This document shows positions 1 to 7,280 of a stretch of 36,953 bases of DNA, one piece after another. Source of the stretch: a virus; the IMG/VR virus record IMGVR_UViG_3300001686_000002, positions 1-36,953 of that record; one strand, 5' to 3'. The first letter of the stretch is position 1, and each line of letters starts with the position of its first letter. Under the pieces are notes generated by a model. The model was not told the DNA's origin, did not search any database, and saw nothing but the letters and a program-made list of their open reading frames with translations. The translations under genes were made by a program, and so were the position numbers.

Positions 1-82
1 AAAAATGCTGGCTGACGCGAATGAATGAACGCCCATTTGCATCCGAGCGATCATTCACAAATCCGTTGATCTTACTGATAAT
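1..82. repeat. Terminal overlap, left copy (circular join)
   Basis: These 82 bases are identical to the last 82 bases of the window. An exact end overlap plus an open reading frame that continues through it indicates a circular or circularly permuted molecule. The overlap should be counted once. Confidence 0.95.
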
Positions 83-571
83 GAGTTCACCCATCGTGCC
101 GCCACCCTTCATCGGATCGCCATGCACGAAATAGATCAGCGTATTGTGACATCTTAACAGGGCTTGCTTCAGCCATTCGATATTGTCACCGCTGTTCGGA
201 TCGTATCCAATATCTCTCAAAATTTGAGAACCATCTCTGAAATAGATCGTATCGCTCTTTAGCAGCGTCACCTGCTTCTTTATCCAAAATAACAACTTGC
301 GATCTCTGCCATACGGTAAACCGTATTCTTCTGGCGCTGTCGCTCTTAACTCTAAGCAACCCGTACCGTTATTTCTGAAGTATCGGCTTACTGTTGGCTT
401 AGTGTTCGGTATCGAACATAGTACTAAGGGTTTTGCTACAAATCCCACCTTGCTTAAATCCTCCTTTGGCTTAACTTTCTTTTTATTATCAACGGCAACT
501 TGTTCATCACATTTTTTTTCGGTGCAAGCATTTTGCTGTGCACGTTCTGCTATAGCGTAAAAGTCAACCAT
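1..571 (-). CDS. rep: RepA-like replication initiator, N-terminal part (gene crosses the circular join)
   Basis: This is the 5' part of an initiator that should bind the iterons near 36.45-36.55 kb and open the origin. Translating upstream of position 58 keeps the frame open to a stop at 608-610. The gene continues across the circle join (82 equals 36953) and ends at 36579. The whole protein is about 287 residues. The motif EYGLPYGRDRKLLFWIKK (residues 82-99) matches the LPYG..R..L.W signature of the plasmid RepA_C family (PF04796). ATG 571 is chosen because AAGGGG lies 9 nt upstream; ATG 577 is also possible with a 3-nt spacer. Residues 30-40 are Lys-rich. Codons look like those of neighbouring genes. 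Family assignment rests on motif recognition, so a profile search would settle it. Confidence 0.85.
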   Translation of the reverse strand, partial: MVDFYAIAERAQQNACTEKKCDEQVAVDNKKKVKPKEDLSKVGFVAKPLVLCSIPNTKPTVSRYFRNNGTGCLELRATAPEEYGLPYGRDRKLLFWIKKQVTLLKSDTIYFRDGSQILRDIGYDPNSGDNIEWLKQALLRCHNTLIYFVHGDPMKGGGTMGELIISKINGFVNDRSDANGRSFIRVSQHF

Positions 572-577
572 CCCCAT

Positions 578-789
578 GATCCCCTTAACCGTTCTAGTTG
601 CTAGAATTTACTAAGATAAATTCTGATTCTACTACATTTTTACGTTGATGTGATAAGCGTGATGCGCTATAAGATTTTCAACGTAATCAAGTCACAAAGC
701 CTCCGGTATATCTACTGCCGGGGGCTTTCCCCTTTTAAGGGCTAAACAGTTTTAATCGCTTTTACTCTATTTTTCAAGTCACCCAATAC
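578..789. promoter_or_regulatory. rep upstream region with inverted repeats
   Basis: No gene is seen here. The stretch ahead of rep carries TTCTAG-TTG-CTAGAA (592-606), a 7-bp inverted repeat ACGTTGA/TCAACGT (642-648 and 678-684) and AGCG-TGATG-CGCT (656-668). Such dyads next to an initiator gene are often sites for Rep dimers or a copy-number repressor. A minus-strand TTGAAA lies around 674-680, but no convincing -10 is spaced from it, so I do not fix a promoter. Confidence 0.4.
697..727. terminator. Hairpin terminator between the early operon and rep
   Basis: A 10-bp stem (697-706 with 718-727, one G-T pair) has an 11-nt loop. On the plus side it is followed by a loose T-rich stretch and on the minus side by only three T. 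It probably separates the leftward early operon from the rep promoter. Confidence 0.5.
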
Positions 790-957
790 CTATTCAGTAT
801 CTTTCATGTCGTTATCTCCTTCTTCTTTCGCGTGGTAATAAACTACTTTCGTTGTGATGAACTTACCCTTTTCATCGTAACTAATTTCGATCGGCTTTTC
901 AGAGATCTCAATTTTCGAACGACATTTTATTGACAGCTCAACTAACACCTCAGACAT
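790..957 (-). CDS. Small hypothetical protein, 55 aa
   Basis: The gene starts MSEVLVELSIKCRS and ends in an acidic tail (EEGDNDMKDTE). It lies just downstream of a strong intrinsic terminator (973-1010), with the A/G-rich GGAATGCAAA ahead of the ATG as a weak ribosome site. Alternating charged and hydrophobic residues suggest a small beta-rich fold. I do not recognise a family. The regular codon structure and position at the end of the early operon support a real gene. Confidence 0.55.
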   Translation of the reverse strand: MSEVLVELSIKCRSKIEISEKPIEISYDEKGKFITTKVVYYHAKEEGDNDMKDTE

Positions 958-972
958 TTTGCATTCCTTTCT

Positions 973-1010
973 AAAAAAAAAGAGGCGATCCCCGAAGGGA
1001 ATTCCTCTTT
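973..1010 (-). terminator. Rho-independent terminator, minus strand
   Basis: The stem AAAGAGG/CCTCTTT (979-985 with 1004-1010) encloses an inner CCC-gaa-GGG stem. On the minus strand a run of nine T (973-981) follows. It lies after the gene ending at 1152 and ahead of the one starting at 957. Confidence 0.85.
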
Positions 1011-1123
1011 ATAAACTCCCATCGCTGGGCTACTCCCTTTTATTTCTACGGCCCAGTTCCATGGACTTTTTTTAATTGGTTTTGAAAATTGGGAATATAT
1101 AATGTTGATGCTGTTTTTGCAGT

Positions 1124-1139
1124 ATAATTTGCAAATTAT
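1124..1139. promoter_or_regulatory. Perfect 16-bp palindrome, possible operator
   Basis: ATAATTTGCAAATTAT is fully self-complementary. It sits 13 bases past the stop of the gene ending at 1152 and ahead of the terminator at 973-1010. It could be an operator or an mRNA 3' structure. No helical spacing to a clear promoter is visible. Confidence 0.4.
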
Positions 1140-1151
1140 TACAAGTTTAAT

Positions 1152-1394
1152 TTACTCTAACTCTCGCGGTCTCGTTCTAAATTCGTGAATCATTTTCATC
1201 CATTCCAGGTAGTAATCATCAGCAGACATCGTTCCGTTTTCAAGAGAATCAGTAACGAAATCAAATCGCGTTGACTGATATCTACCGACAATTCCCATCA
1301 CGACAACCGACGGTATGGGTGTGCCGTCCTTGTATTTGACGTTCAATTTTAAAACGATCTTCTCAATTGATTCAACGGCTTCGAAGAAAGTCAT
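1152..1394 (-). CDS. Hypothetical protein, 80 aa
   Basis: The gene begins MTFFEAVESIEKIVLKLN and contains SADDYYLEWMKMIHEF near its end. The start overlaps the stop of the preceding zinc-ribbon gene as ATGA, so it is translationally coupled at the end of the recE-recT operon. It is acidic with no membrane segment or recognisable catalytic motif. A 16-bp palindrome and an intrinsic terminator follow. The function is unknown. Confidence 0.7.
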   Translation of the reverse strand: MTFFEAVESIEKIVLKLNVKYKDGTPIPSVVVMGIVGRYQSTRFDFVTDSLENGTMSADDYYLEWMKMIHEFRTRPRELE

Positions 1395-1552
1395 GGTCGG
1401 GATTTTTCTCGGATGTTTTTACATCTCTTGCAGTGCTGGCAACCTCGTTTGTCAACATAGGTATTCAGTTCGGTAAACAAGTGACCCCTACGGCACCTCG
1501 CTTTATGCCGTGAATTTTCTCCTCTTGCTATTTCTGTGGGTTTATCTACCAT
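1391..1552 (-). CDS. Small zinc-ribbon protein, HNH-associated type
   Basis: The protein is 53 aa with C-x2-GH followed by NTY and a C-x2-C-x2-C cluster (RRGHLFTELNTY, CQHCKRCKN). This is the zinc ribbon often found at the N-terminus of phage HNH nucleases, here without the HNH core, so it probably binds nucleic acid. ATG 1552 is preferred because AGAGGAA lies about 10 nt upstream. The open frame continues up to a TTG at 1606, but that start would run through the hairpin at 1582-1604 and has no ribosome site. Confidence 0.65.
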   Translation of the reverse strand: MVDKPTEIARGENSRHKARCRRGHLFTELNTYVDKRGCQHCKRCKNIREKSRP

Positions 1553-1581
1553 AAGAATAACATTCCTCTGCTGCCTTGAAA

Positions 1582-1604
1582 GGGCCTGGTATTTCGCCAG
1601 GCCC
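1582..1604 (-). terminator. Strong hairpin after recT
   Basis: GGGCCTGG (1582-1589) pairs perfectly with CCAGGCCC (1597-1604) over a 7-nt loop, just after the recT stop. On the minus strand only CTTTC follows, so it is a weak terminator or an mRNA 3'-end stabiliser. Confidence 0.55.
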
Positions 1605-1614
1605 AACCAAGCAA

Positions 1615-2448
1615 TTACTTGACTATCTTCGGATCATGAATCGCAGGAACCCCTTCAATCCTATCATCGAAATCCTCGTGCTGAGGCATCACCTCAGCTT
1701 CTTCATAAGCTTCGAGCTTCACGGTCAACTCCTCCGCCTTCGTTTGTGACGGTGCCTTCGGCTTTTCGAACTGATAGTTCTCTTCATCGTCACGCTTGAG
1801 GAATTCAAGAACGTCAGTCGAGAGAGGCAAACGTTTCGCTAGTCGTTTCACAACAGTCTTGCGCCACATCTCACTTTCGAACGGCCCAGACCACGGCCCA
1901 CTATCTTTCGACTTAGAGACGTTCTTGACTGACATGATCTGAGACTTGCTCATCACTTCAATGTACGAGACGCCCTCTTTCGTGATCGCGATTGCAAACG
2001 CTCCAATCGGTTCACCACGCTCACCAAAACATTCCGGTTCGTGCTCAATCTGTTTCCCTGTGCGATCGGTCCACATCCTGAACTTATCGTTCTTGCACAC
2101 GATCTCAGAATCAATGCTGGCGATTTGACCGGAGTTTCTAATTTTCTTATAGATGCCTCCGATCATCGGCTGGTACTGAGCGATGGGACCTGTCTTGCTC
2201 TTGTAAATTAAAATCGCAGCTTCACGGCTATCAGGTAGAAGTCCGTCACCCGCACATTTCTTTGCAGCACTAAAGAGAGACGAACGGTTTGCGGTCAGAA
2301 GTGCTGAATTGCTTTCAATGCAAGTCATCATTACGGACAGGAATTTCTCGGGCGCAATATGCGGTGGGAGCGATGCCTTGAACCTCGGTAACATCGATGC
2401 AAATTCTCTGCGGACAACTTCAACTGGATTATTATTTTCGTTACTCAT
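1615..2448 (-). CDS. recT: RecT-family single-strand annealing protein
   Basis: The 277-aa protein should coat single-stranded DNA and anneal complementary strands, acting with the exonuclease encoded just upstream. The block SAAKKCAGDGLLPDSREAA (around residues 62-80), then YQPMIGGIYKKIRNSG, is the conserved core of RecT/Red-beta-like proteins (PF03837). The length is close to E. coli RecT (269 aa). The acidic C-terminal tail (residues about 225-277) is also typical. AAAGGGG sits about 6 nt ahead of ATG 2448, and the first codons overlap the end of recE by 8 nt, so the pair is translationally coupled. In phages such pairs make concatemers and promote recombination. Confidence 0.9.
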   Translation of the reverse strand: MSNENNNPVEVVRREFASMLPRFKASLPPHIAPEKFLSVMMTCIESNSALLTANRSSLFSAAKKCAGDGLLPDSREAAILIYKSKTGPIAQYQPMIGGIYKKIRNSGQIASIDSEIVCKNDKFRMWTDRTGKQIEHEPECFGERGEPIGAFAIAITKEGVSYIEVMSKSQIMSVKNVSKSKDSGPWSGPFESEMWRKTVVKRLAKRLPLSTDVLEFLKRDDEENYQFEKPKAPSQTKAEELTVKLEAYEEAEVMPQHEDFDDRIEGVPAIHDPKIVK

Positions 2449-3301
2449 GATTCACCCCTTTATTTAACGCCCACGGTGGTAGGCCAATCGGTTTCACACC
2501 CTGTTGATATCTTCCCCAGGAGCGCGTTGACAGAGACGTTTTCAGTCTTTCTAGTGCTATATAATAGTCTATTTCGCCTCGCTGTAACAGATCTTCGTCA
2601 GCAATATAAAGAGCAACATCGTATGGGGGTTTCTTCTCGACTGCGAGAAACAAACAGTTATCTACTTTCTTTCCGTCGATCGCAGCGATACCAGCGCAGT
2701 ACATTGACATTTGAAAATCATATCGTAAATCCCAGATCTTTCTGGAGAACGCATCCATACTACAGTCGGTGGTTGTTTTCACATCCAAGAAAGTCATCGA
2801 CTTGCTATCAAATAAATCAGGACGGATTTTGCAGAGAATTCCTGTACCTGGATCTCTATAAAATCCAGAAACCTCGGGCGTACCATGTTTCAAGATTCTG
2901 CTTGCGACACGATGCTGTGAAACAGATTCAATCATGCCGCTCAGATCTCGAAATTCAGTTTCAGTCAAAAACAGAGAACCAGGATGGGCATCCATGAACT
3001 CCTTCTTTGCAGCGACTGATCCGGTACCTGAAAATTTCGGCACCAGGATAAACTTCTTGGCGAACTCAGTCGGTTCAAGTATCGCCATGTGAAACGCGGT
3101 GCCCAGCTTGAACGCGGGAACATCTTCTTCTTTCTGATCTAAAAAATGGTGGGAATAGAATGAATAAGGTGACTTCAGAATCTTTCTCAATCCGGTCGAA
3201 CTCACGGCTGATTTATCGCCGTGATACTGATCTGACGTGATCGAAAGATTCCAGTTTGGCGTGAATTTCTCTCCAACAACGAGAGGTGTATCTTCTTGCA
3301 T
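2441..3301 (-). CDS. recE: RecE-like (exonuclease VIII type) PD-(D/E)XK exonuclease
   Basis: The 286-aa protein is predicted to resect double-strand ends 5' to 3' and hand single strands to RecT. It shows GTAFHMAILEP (His 71), RPDLF (Asp 162), FLDVKTT (Asp 173 and Lys 175) and Q197-x3-Y201 in QMSMY. This is the usual order of the RecE C-terminal nuclease and DUF3799 family. ATG 3301 is chosen because GGAG lies 5 nt upstream; the longer frame from GTG 3343 lacks a ribosome site and starts inside an inverted repeat. It is about the size of the RecE nuclease domain alone, without the long N-terminus of E. coli RecE. Confidence 0.87.
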   Translation of the reverse strand: MQEDTPLVVGEKFTPNWNLSITSDQYHGDKSAVSSTGLRKILKSPYSFYSHHFLDQKEEDVPAFKLGTAFHMAILEPTEFAKKFILVPKFSGTGSVAAKKEFMDAHPGSLFLTETEFRDLSGMIESVSQHRVASRILKHGTPEVSGFYRDPGTGILCKIRPDLFDSKSMTFLDVKTTTDCSMDAFSRKIWDLRYDFQMSMYCAGIAAIDGKKVDNCLFLAVEKKPPYDVALYIADEDLLQRGEIDYYIALERLKTSLSTRSWGRYQQGVKPIGLPPWALNKGVNHE

Positions 3302-3340
3302 TAAAGCTCCAACTGAACAAGGCAGCCCAGACTTAACAAA

Positions 3341-3421
3341 CACTAGCGACAGAATTCGCTAAGTCTTGGGCCATTCCTTGTGCAAAAGGGGTTTCTGATT
3401 TTTGATGTGACGTCGCTAGTG
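3341..3421. promoter_or_regulatory. recE upstream region with a 10-bp inverted repeat
   Basis: CACTAGCGAC (3341-3350) and GTCGCTAGTG (3412-3421) are perfect reverse complements 61 bases apart. They bracket the region in front of recE. Between them on the minus strand is a possible 13-codon peptide frame beginning MAQDLANSV. The arms could be paired operator sites or the base of an mRNA stem. Confidence 0.45.
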
Positions 3422-3499
3422 TCGGGTTGAAGTGTACCACGGTGGGATCAGAAAATAAAGAGAAAGAGGCAGGATGTATTTCAATCCCGCCCACACAAA

Positions 3500-3811
3500 C
3501 TAAGCGCGTTTAAGTTTTCTACCGACCTCATAAGAACTAAATTGCGTCCAGTTCATATAAAAAATCTGCGCCAGTCCGATCACATAAGTGGCGATGTCGT
3601 TCAGATCTTTCTCAGGAATTTCATTCAGATTCGTCACCGTCGGATATCTCACGGTCACGAGTTCAAAAAACTGATCAATGCACTGAGATAAAATATCGGT
3701 GTTTCCCATTCCTAGTCCCGGTAGTCTTTCGCCGAATAGAGAGTGAACTTTCGGAACAACACCGCTTGAGACTTGTTTCAGATTCAGACGTGAGCGAGTA
3801 GTTTTAGCCAT
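3500..3811 (-). CDS. Hypothetical protein, 103 aa
   Basis: From ATG 3811 the product begins MAKTTRSRLNLKQVSSG, with AAAGGA 7 nt upstream; a start at 3847 has no such site. The basic N-terminus (about 15 residues) precedes a mostly helical body (DILSQCIDQFFELVTVRYP). It lies between the ParB-like gene and recE in the same direction. I do not recognise a family. A small DNA-binding or recombination accessory role is only a guess from position. Confidence 0.65.
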   Translation of the reverse strand: MAKTTRSRLNLKQVSSGVVPKVHSLFGERLPGLGMGNTDILSQCIDQFFELVTVRYPTVTNLNEIPEKDLNDIATYVIGLAQIFYMNWTQFSSYEVGRKLKRA

Positions 3812-3847
3812 TTTATAATCCTTTCGAATGAACAGGTTAAAATACAA

Positions 3848-4627
3848 TCAACTCACTGCATTCACATTCTGTGCCGATTCCTTCTGTGCCTTTTCAATGG
3901 CTTCATAATGAGCGCGAACAATCTTAATCATCCGGTACAAGATCGCTGAAATATTTCGGATGTTCTCGGATTTCGATACCTTCTTAGCGGCTTTCTTGAA
4001 CTTATCGAATGCCGCGAGCTCCGAAACTAGAACGTTGTCACCTGTCTGGTCTTTGTCCATCAGGTCAAGCACCGTCTCGAACTCGGCTTTTTGATTCGGA
4101 AAGAAACAGATATTCAACATTTCAAAATCCATCGAAATAGAAAGGTCTTCAGTCTTAACTTGCCCGACACTGTAGTTCAGTTCATCCTGCGTTATGGCGG
4201 ATTCAATCTTCGACCGGATGTCGTCAATGCTGTCGTAAATCTCTTTCAACTTCGCTGAATCATCGGTTCCGTTAATCGCGTTGTGAGCTAACTGTTTTGC
4301 TTTCACGGAATTCGAATCAAGTGTTGATTCAAAAACCAGAACGAAAATGATCATCACACTCGCAGCTCGTGCCGCCCGAGTTCTGTGATGCCCAGAAATA
4401 ATTCCGAGCTGGCGATTGCCAGATTTATTCGTCTCCCAGGTACACAGAGGTAAACTCTCTAGGCGTTTGTCGTTCTTAATGTTGTTCACGAGAGACGTGA
4501 ACTTCGTATCGGACATTACCCTGGCATTGACGTCTTGCTCTCGGAGCACGTCAAGATGCACTTTCCAGAGTGACAACCCATTCTCCATGTCGTAAACTTT
4601 TTCAGCGTTGGTCGAGTTCTCATGCAT
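3848..4627 (-). CDS. ParB/Srx-fold protein, likely partner of the modification-like gene
   Basis: The 259-aa protein has the N-terminal ParB-like fold: a strand plus DVNARVMSD (residues 32-40), a helix SLVNNIKND, and the box-II motif ISGHHRTRAARAA (77-89), where the GxxR signature binds nucleotide or phosphate. The rest (about 110-259) is helical and lacks a recognisable ParB helix-turn-helix. There is no parA or parS-like array nearby, so classic partition is unlikely. ATG 4627 overlaps the stop of the upstream gene by 8 nt and has AGGGGAAG ahead of it. ParB-fold proteins occur in phage DNA-modification operons as nucleotide-using enzymes, which fits its coupling to the upstream gene. That role is inference. 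Confidence 0.72.
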   Translation of the reverse strand: MHENSTNAEKVYDMENGLSLWKVHLDVLREQDVNARVMSDTKFTSLVNNIKNDKRLESLPLCTWETNKSGNRQLGIISGHHRTRAARAASVMIIFVLVFESTLDSNSVKAKQLAHNAINGTDDSAKLKEIYDSIDDIRSKIESAITQDELNYSVGQVKTEDLSISMDFEMLNICFFPNQKAEFETVLDLMDKDQTGDNVLVSELAAFDKFKKAAKKVSKSENIRNISAILYRMIKIVRAHYEAIEKAQKESAQNVNAVS

Positions 4628-6044
4628 CTTCGTCTTCCCCTTCTTCATCGTCCTGGTTTTTTCTCAAGTCCTGGACATTGAACTCTTTTAGCCACAGGTC
4701 CAGCGTTTCCTTAAATGATCTTCTGTAAAAGTTTGTCCTGTACAAAAGCTTGTACATACCATTTGGTAACTTTTCTCGATTCTCAATCGTCAGCAGTCCA
4801 GTGTTCGATTTGAGTTTTCTGTATTTTGTCAGTCCAGTTGTTTTGATTCCTTTGATGTCGTAAATCCTGTTGATCTTCACTCGCTTTTCAACGAGACGCT
4901 TAAAGTCGTAACAGGTTAGTAGCATCATGAATAATTTGTGAACATTCGGGTGCTTGTCCAGAGGCTGATCAAATCCAAACACCTGAATGATGTCCGTGGA
5001 CTTCAATCGCAGTACGTCTGACAAAAATATCCCCGTGACACCAAAAGCCATCCCATCCAGCATAAAGAGGTAATAGATCTCTGCCTTGGTCGTCCCCATC
5101 TTGTGCGCCCAGAGATCGCGGTAATACAGAGCGTTCTCCGCTCGAATCATCGAAACGGTGATTTTCGTGTCCTGCGTGATTTCATAGCTCTTTGGCAAAA
5201 TCTCGATACCTAAACTCTTGACGTCTTTTCTCGACTTATACTGAATCTTGTAGGCGAGTGGGTGCTTTTCAAATAGTCGGGGATCAGTAACGCAGTAATA
5301 CTCAAACTTGCTTTTACCTGTCTCTTCGGCAAAAATGATATTCTTTGCAGAGATGGCCGGCCTTCTGTCACACGACCAGATCCATAGTTCTTTGTCCTTG
5401 AATTCTGTCGCGGTAAACCCATCGCTAAACTCTTTCGCTGAGTTGTATGATTCGTAATTGCTCTCGAAAATAATCTCGCCCATGTCTGAACTCTTACCCT
5501 TCGCTGGCGGGTGGACTACGGTTACTGTGCCAGGGCTGTCGCTGGCGATACACACTCTCAGGTCCTTGATCGAATAGTGAATGCCTCTGTACTTCTCCAC
5601 CTTGATTTTCAATTGCTTCACTATGTCTGCGATGATCTCTTCTTTGCTCTTCGTGAGATACTCGTAAACGAGCGCCTCATAGAACAGATCATGGTTGATG
5701 TCCAATCCCCGCATCAGCCAGATCAGGAACGCCACCTTCTCAAACTGTGTCTTATACTGGTCGTATTCCTTCTGCCAATCATAGGTCAGTCGGAAACCGA
5801 TCTCGTCTACGTTCTGATTTTGAATCAAGGCACCGAGCAAGGAACTCATCAGGCTTATGTCAGAAGTAAAGATGTCTCCTGGCTTGTAACCGGCCTCTAG
5901 AGCGACGTCAACAAGGGCAAAGGTGCCGACGCAAGGGATATGGATTTTTGGGTATTTTTCTCGGATTTCTTTAAGAAGTGAGACGTACAGTTTTTTCTGT
6001 GTGGATCTTGAGGCACCAATAAACACAGATTCGGATTTTTTCAT
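4620..6044 (-). CDS. Large two-part protein: degenerate methylase-like N-terminus and Mom/GNAT-like C-terminus
   Basis: The 474-aa protein begins MKKSESVFIGASRSTQ. Residues 32-75 (HIPCVGTFALVDVALEAGY, then FTSDISLMSSLLG) look like the SAM-binding start of D12-class adenine methylases. The usual DPPY motif is absent; VVHPPAKG (176-183) is the nearest match. The C-terminal half (about 290-460: AEIYYLFMLDGMAFGV, then GIKTTGLTKYRKLKSN and MYKLLYRTNFYRRSF) resembles GNAT/Mom-like phage antirestriction acyltransferases. The C-terminus is acidic. No ribosome site is visible; instead a 5-codon frame (6062-6048) ends in TAA directly abutting this ATG. It is coupled to the ParB-like gene. I am fairly sure it is one gene and unsure of its chemistry. 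Confidence 0.55.
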   Translation of the reverse strand: MKKSESVFIGASRSTQKKLYVSLLKEIREKYPKIHIPCVGTFALVDVALEAGYKPGDIFTSDISLMSSLLGALIQNQNVDEIGFRLTYDWQKEYDQYKTQFEKVAFLIWLMRGLDINHDLFYEALVYEYLTKSKEEIIADIVKQLKIKVEKYRGIHYSIKDLRVCIASDSPGTVTVVHPPAKGKSSDMGEIIFESNYESYNSAKEFSDGFTATEFKDKELWIWSCDRRPAISAKNIIFAEETGKSKFEYYCVTDPRLFEKHPLAYKIQYKSRKDVKSLGIEILPKSYEITQDTKITVSMIRAENALYYRDLWAHKMGTTKAEIYYLFMLDGMAFGVTGIFLSDVLRLKSTDIIQVFGFDQPLDKHPNVHKLFMMLLTCYDFKRLVEKRVKINRIYDIKGIKTTGLTKYRKLKSNTGLLTIENREKLPNGMYKLLYRTNFYRRSFKETLDLWLKEFNVQDLRKNQDDEEGEDEDA

Positions 6045-6067
6045 TTACGCTAAACGTAACATTTTTT

Positions 6068-6143
6068 TGGCTGCCCTGTCTTGGATTTTTACCAGGAATC
6101 TCTCACACTGAAGTGAGCGTTCTAAGCATTAAACTACAAGGCA
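6068..6143 (-). tRNA. tRNA-like element (irregular)
   Basis: Read on the minus strand it is 76 nt including an encoded CCA. There is a 7-bp acceptor (TGCCTTG/CAGGGCA), T8-A9, a D stem GTTT/GAAC and an anticodon stem CTCAC/GTGAG. The anticodon loop has only 6 nt (TTCAGT). The T loop is TAAAAAT instead of TTCRA, and the T stem has a mismatch. The cloverleaf is clear but degenerate, so the anticodon (CAG or TCA reading) is uncertain. It lies between DUF488 and the Mom-like gene and may be a decayed tRNA or an mRNA processing signal. Confidence 0.45.
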
Positions 6144-6150
6144 ACATTAC

Positions 6151-6519
6151 CTAGAGAAACGATTCTTGATCGTTACCCCATTCCATCGATGTAACAGAGA
6201 TGCCTTTAAAGCGCAACCAGTCAATTACATAATGGCGGTGACATCTGTCTCCAGGCTTTTCCCAACAGAGCAATATCTTCTCATTTACGATCATCGCAAT
6301 CTCTTCAGGATCAAACCTATCAAGCTGCTGAAAGTAAATGTTTCTCCATTCCTCTGGTTCATAGTCCTTGGCGTTTCGTACCATGTGCCAAGGCGGAGCA
6401 AGGCGAACATCCTTTGCTCCTTCGTAAAATGAGGGAACTCCTTGCGAAATTGCCAAACACTTTTCGAGTGGCAAGTTCTTCAGGTTTCCGTAGTAACTCG
6501 TATAAATCATGATGCTCAT
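6151..6519 (-). CDS. DUF488-like protein
   Basis: The 122-aa protein starts MSIMIYTSYYGNLK, with an AAGAAGAGAAGAAG purine run as ribosome site. The C-terminal block LLCWEKPGDRCHRHYVIDWL is the hallmark of DUF488: L.C.E.....CHR...a..L, with Cys and His residues thought to form an active or metal site. DUF488 proteins are common in phages and bacteria and their biochemical role is not settled. It belongs to the early small-gene operon, upstream of a tRNA-like element. Confidence 0.8.
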   Translation of the reverse strand: MSIMIYTSYYGNLKNLPLEKCLAISQGVPSFYEGAKDVRLAPPWHMVRNAKDYEPEEWRNIYFQQLDRFDPEEIAMIVNEKILLCWEKPGDRCHRHYVIDWLRFKGISVTSMEWGNDQESFL

Positions 6520-6549
6520 TCTTCTTCTCTTCTTGCATATTAGTTGGAA

Positions 6550-6759
6550 CTACTTGATTTCAATTAGTCCCATCAGAAGTGCATTCTCAGCTCCAGTCAC
6601 ACCACGGTTCTCACACTCGTGACAGTAGTAATGTTCGGCATCTGGTTCAGCACCTCCGAAACTCCAACTACCACAGAATCTGCACAAACCGTCGTACTCC
6701 TTTCGATGATACAGGTATTCTGATTTAAGTATTTTAATTGGAAATAAGACTGTTGTCAC
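6550..6759 (-). CDS. Small zinc-ribbon protein, 69 aa
   Basis: Two CxxC knuckles (CRFCGSWSFGG and YYCHECENRG) lie about 20 residues apart, with EPDAEHYY between them. This makes a rubredoxin-like zinc ribbon. The start is GTG 6759 with GGAG 9 nt upstream. Similar short zinc ribbons are common in phage early regions and usually bind nucleic acid or a host protein. Seven bases separate it from the gene before it, so it is in the same operon. Confidence 0.7.
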   Translation of the reverse strand: MTTVLFPIKILKSEYLYHRKEYDGLCRFCGSWSFGGAEPDAEHYYCHECENRGVTGAENALLMGLIEIK

Positions 6760-6765
6760 TTTTTT

Positions 6766-6969
6766 TTACTCCGTAAGTTCTTGTGCAAAATCAGATAATT
6801 CTTTCGGATCATTGAACTTATTCGACGGTCCCATCCATATAGAATTTCCTTCTCTTGGATCACAGTACTCAACATCATCGAGAAAACTCTTTGCTTCCTC
6901 GGCTGATTCAGCATCGACAATCCATTCCTGCCTTACTGAAAAACATCGTGATACAATGAACGTTTTCAT
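6766..6969 (-). CDS. Hypothetical protein, 67 aa
   Basis: From ATG 6969 it reads [20 protein letters not shown], with GAGGG 8 nt upstream and an ATGA overlap with the DUF2958 stop; both favour this start over the longer frame from 7014. The pattern [23 protein letters not shown] resembles small phage proteins that follow a beta-beta-alpha scheme. I cannot name the family or function. Confidence 0.65.
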   Translation of the reverse strand: MKTFIVSRCFSVRQEWIVDAESAEEAKSFLDDVEYCDPREGNSIWMGPSNKFNDPKELSDFAQELTE

Positions 6970-7280
6970 TGCGTTTTCCCTCTCACTAACGAATAAGGTT
7001 TCTGTATCCACCATAGGTCACGCTCCATCGGCAACCCATTCACCTCGGTCTCTTCAAGTTCTTCAAGTGAGAAATATCCCCACTCCTTTTCAAAACCATG
7101 TACACATCCAAAAAATGTCTTGTCCTTTGGATGGAATTCGCTGGCATACCACGTCCAGTTACTCATCGGATGAAAGTATTTAGCAACTATGATCGGATCA
7201 TCTCCTTTCTGGCGACCCAAACATTTAAAACGTTCTTCAAGTTCTTTAGTCAATAGCTTGTGACGACGTTTCGTATTCAC
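6966..7280 (-). CDS. DUF2958 family protein
   Basis: The 104-aa protein shows the full family pattern: LTKELEERF, then [43 protein letters not shown] and [13 protein letters not shown]2958 proteins are common on plasmids, integrative elements and phages and have no assigned activity. The start is GTG 7280 with AAAGGAAAA just upstream. It is the first gene of the leftward operon that follows the 7.3-7.6 kb gap. Confidence 0.85.
   Translation of the reverse strand: MNTKRRHKLLTKELEERFKCLGRQKGDDPIIVAKYFHPMSNWTWYASEFHPKDKTFFGCVHGFEKEWGYFSLEELEETEVNGLPMERDLWWIQKPYSLVRGKTQ

Noticed and set aside
1-82. True direct terminal repeat of a linear virion genome
   Set aside because: Not excluded, but an 82-base exact overlap with a gene running through it is more simply a circular assembly overlap.
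297-560. Plus-strand open frame of 87 codons at the left end
   Set aside because: It is antisense to the rep gene, which has clear RepA motifs on the minus strand across the join.
2476-2997. Plus-strand open frame of 173 codons
   Set aside because: It lies fully opposite recE, whose nuclease motifs are intact; its composition is Ser/Arg-rich and has no ribosome site.
3848-4627. Calling the ParB-like gene a plasmid partition protein
   Set aside because: There is no ParA gene, no parS-like array and no visible helix-turn-helix, and it is fused into an operon with the modification-like gene.
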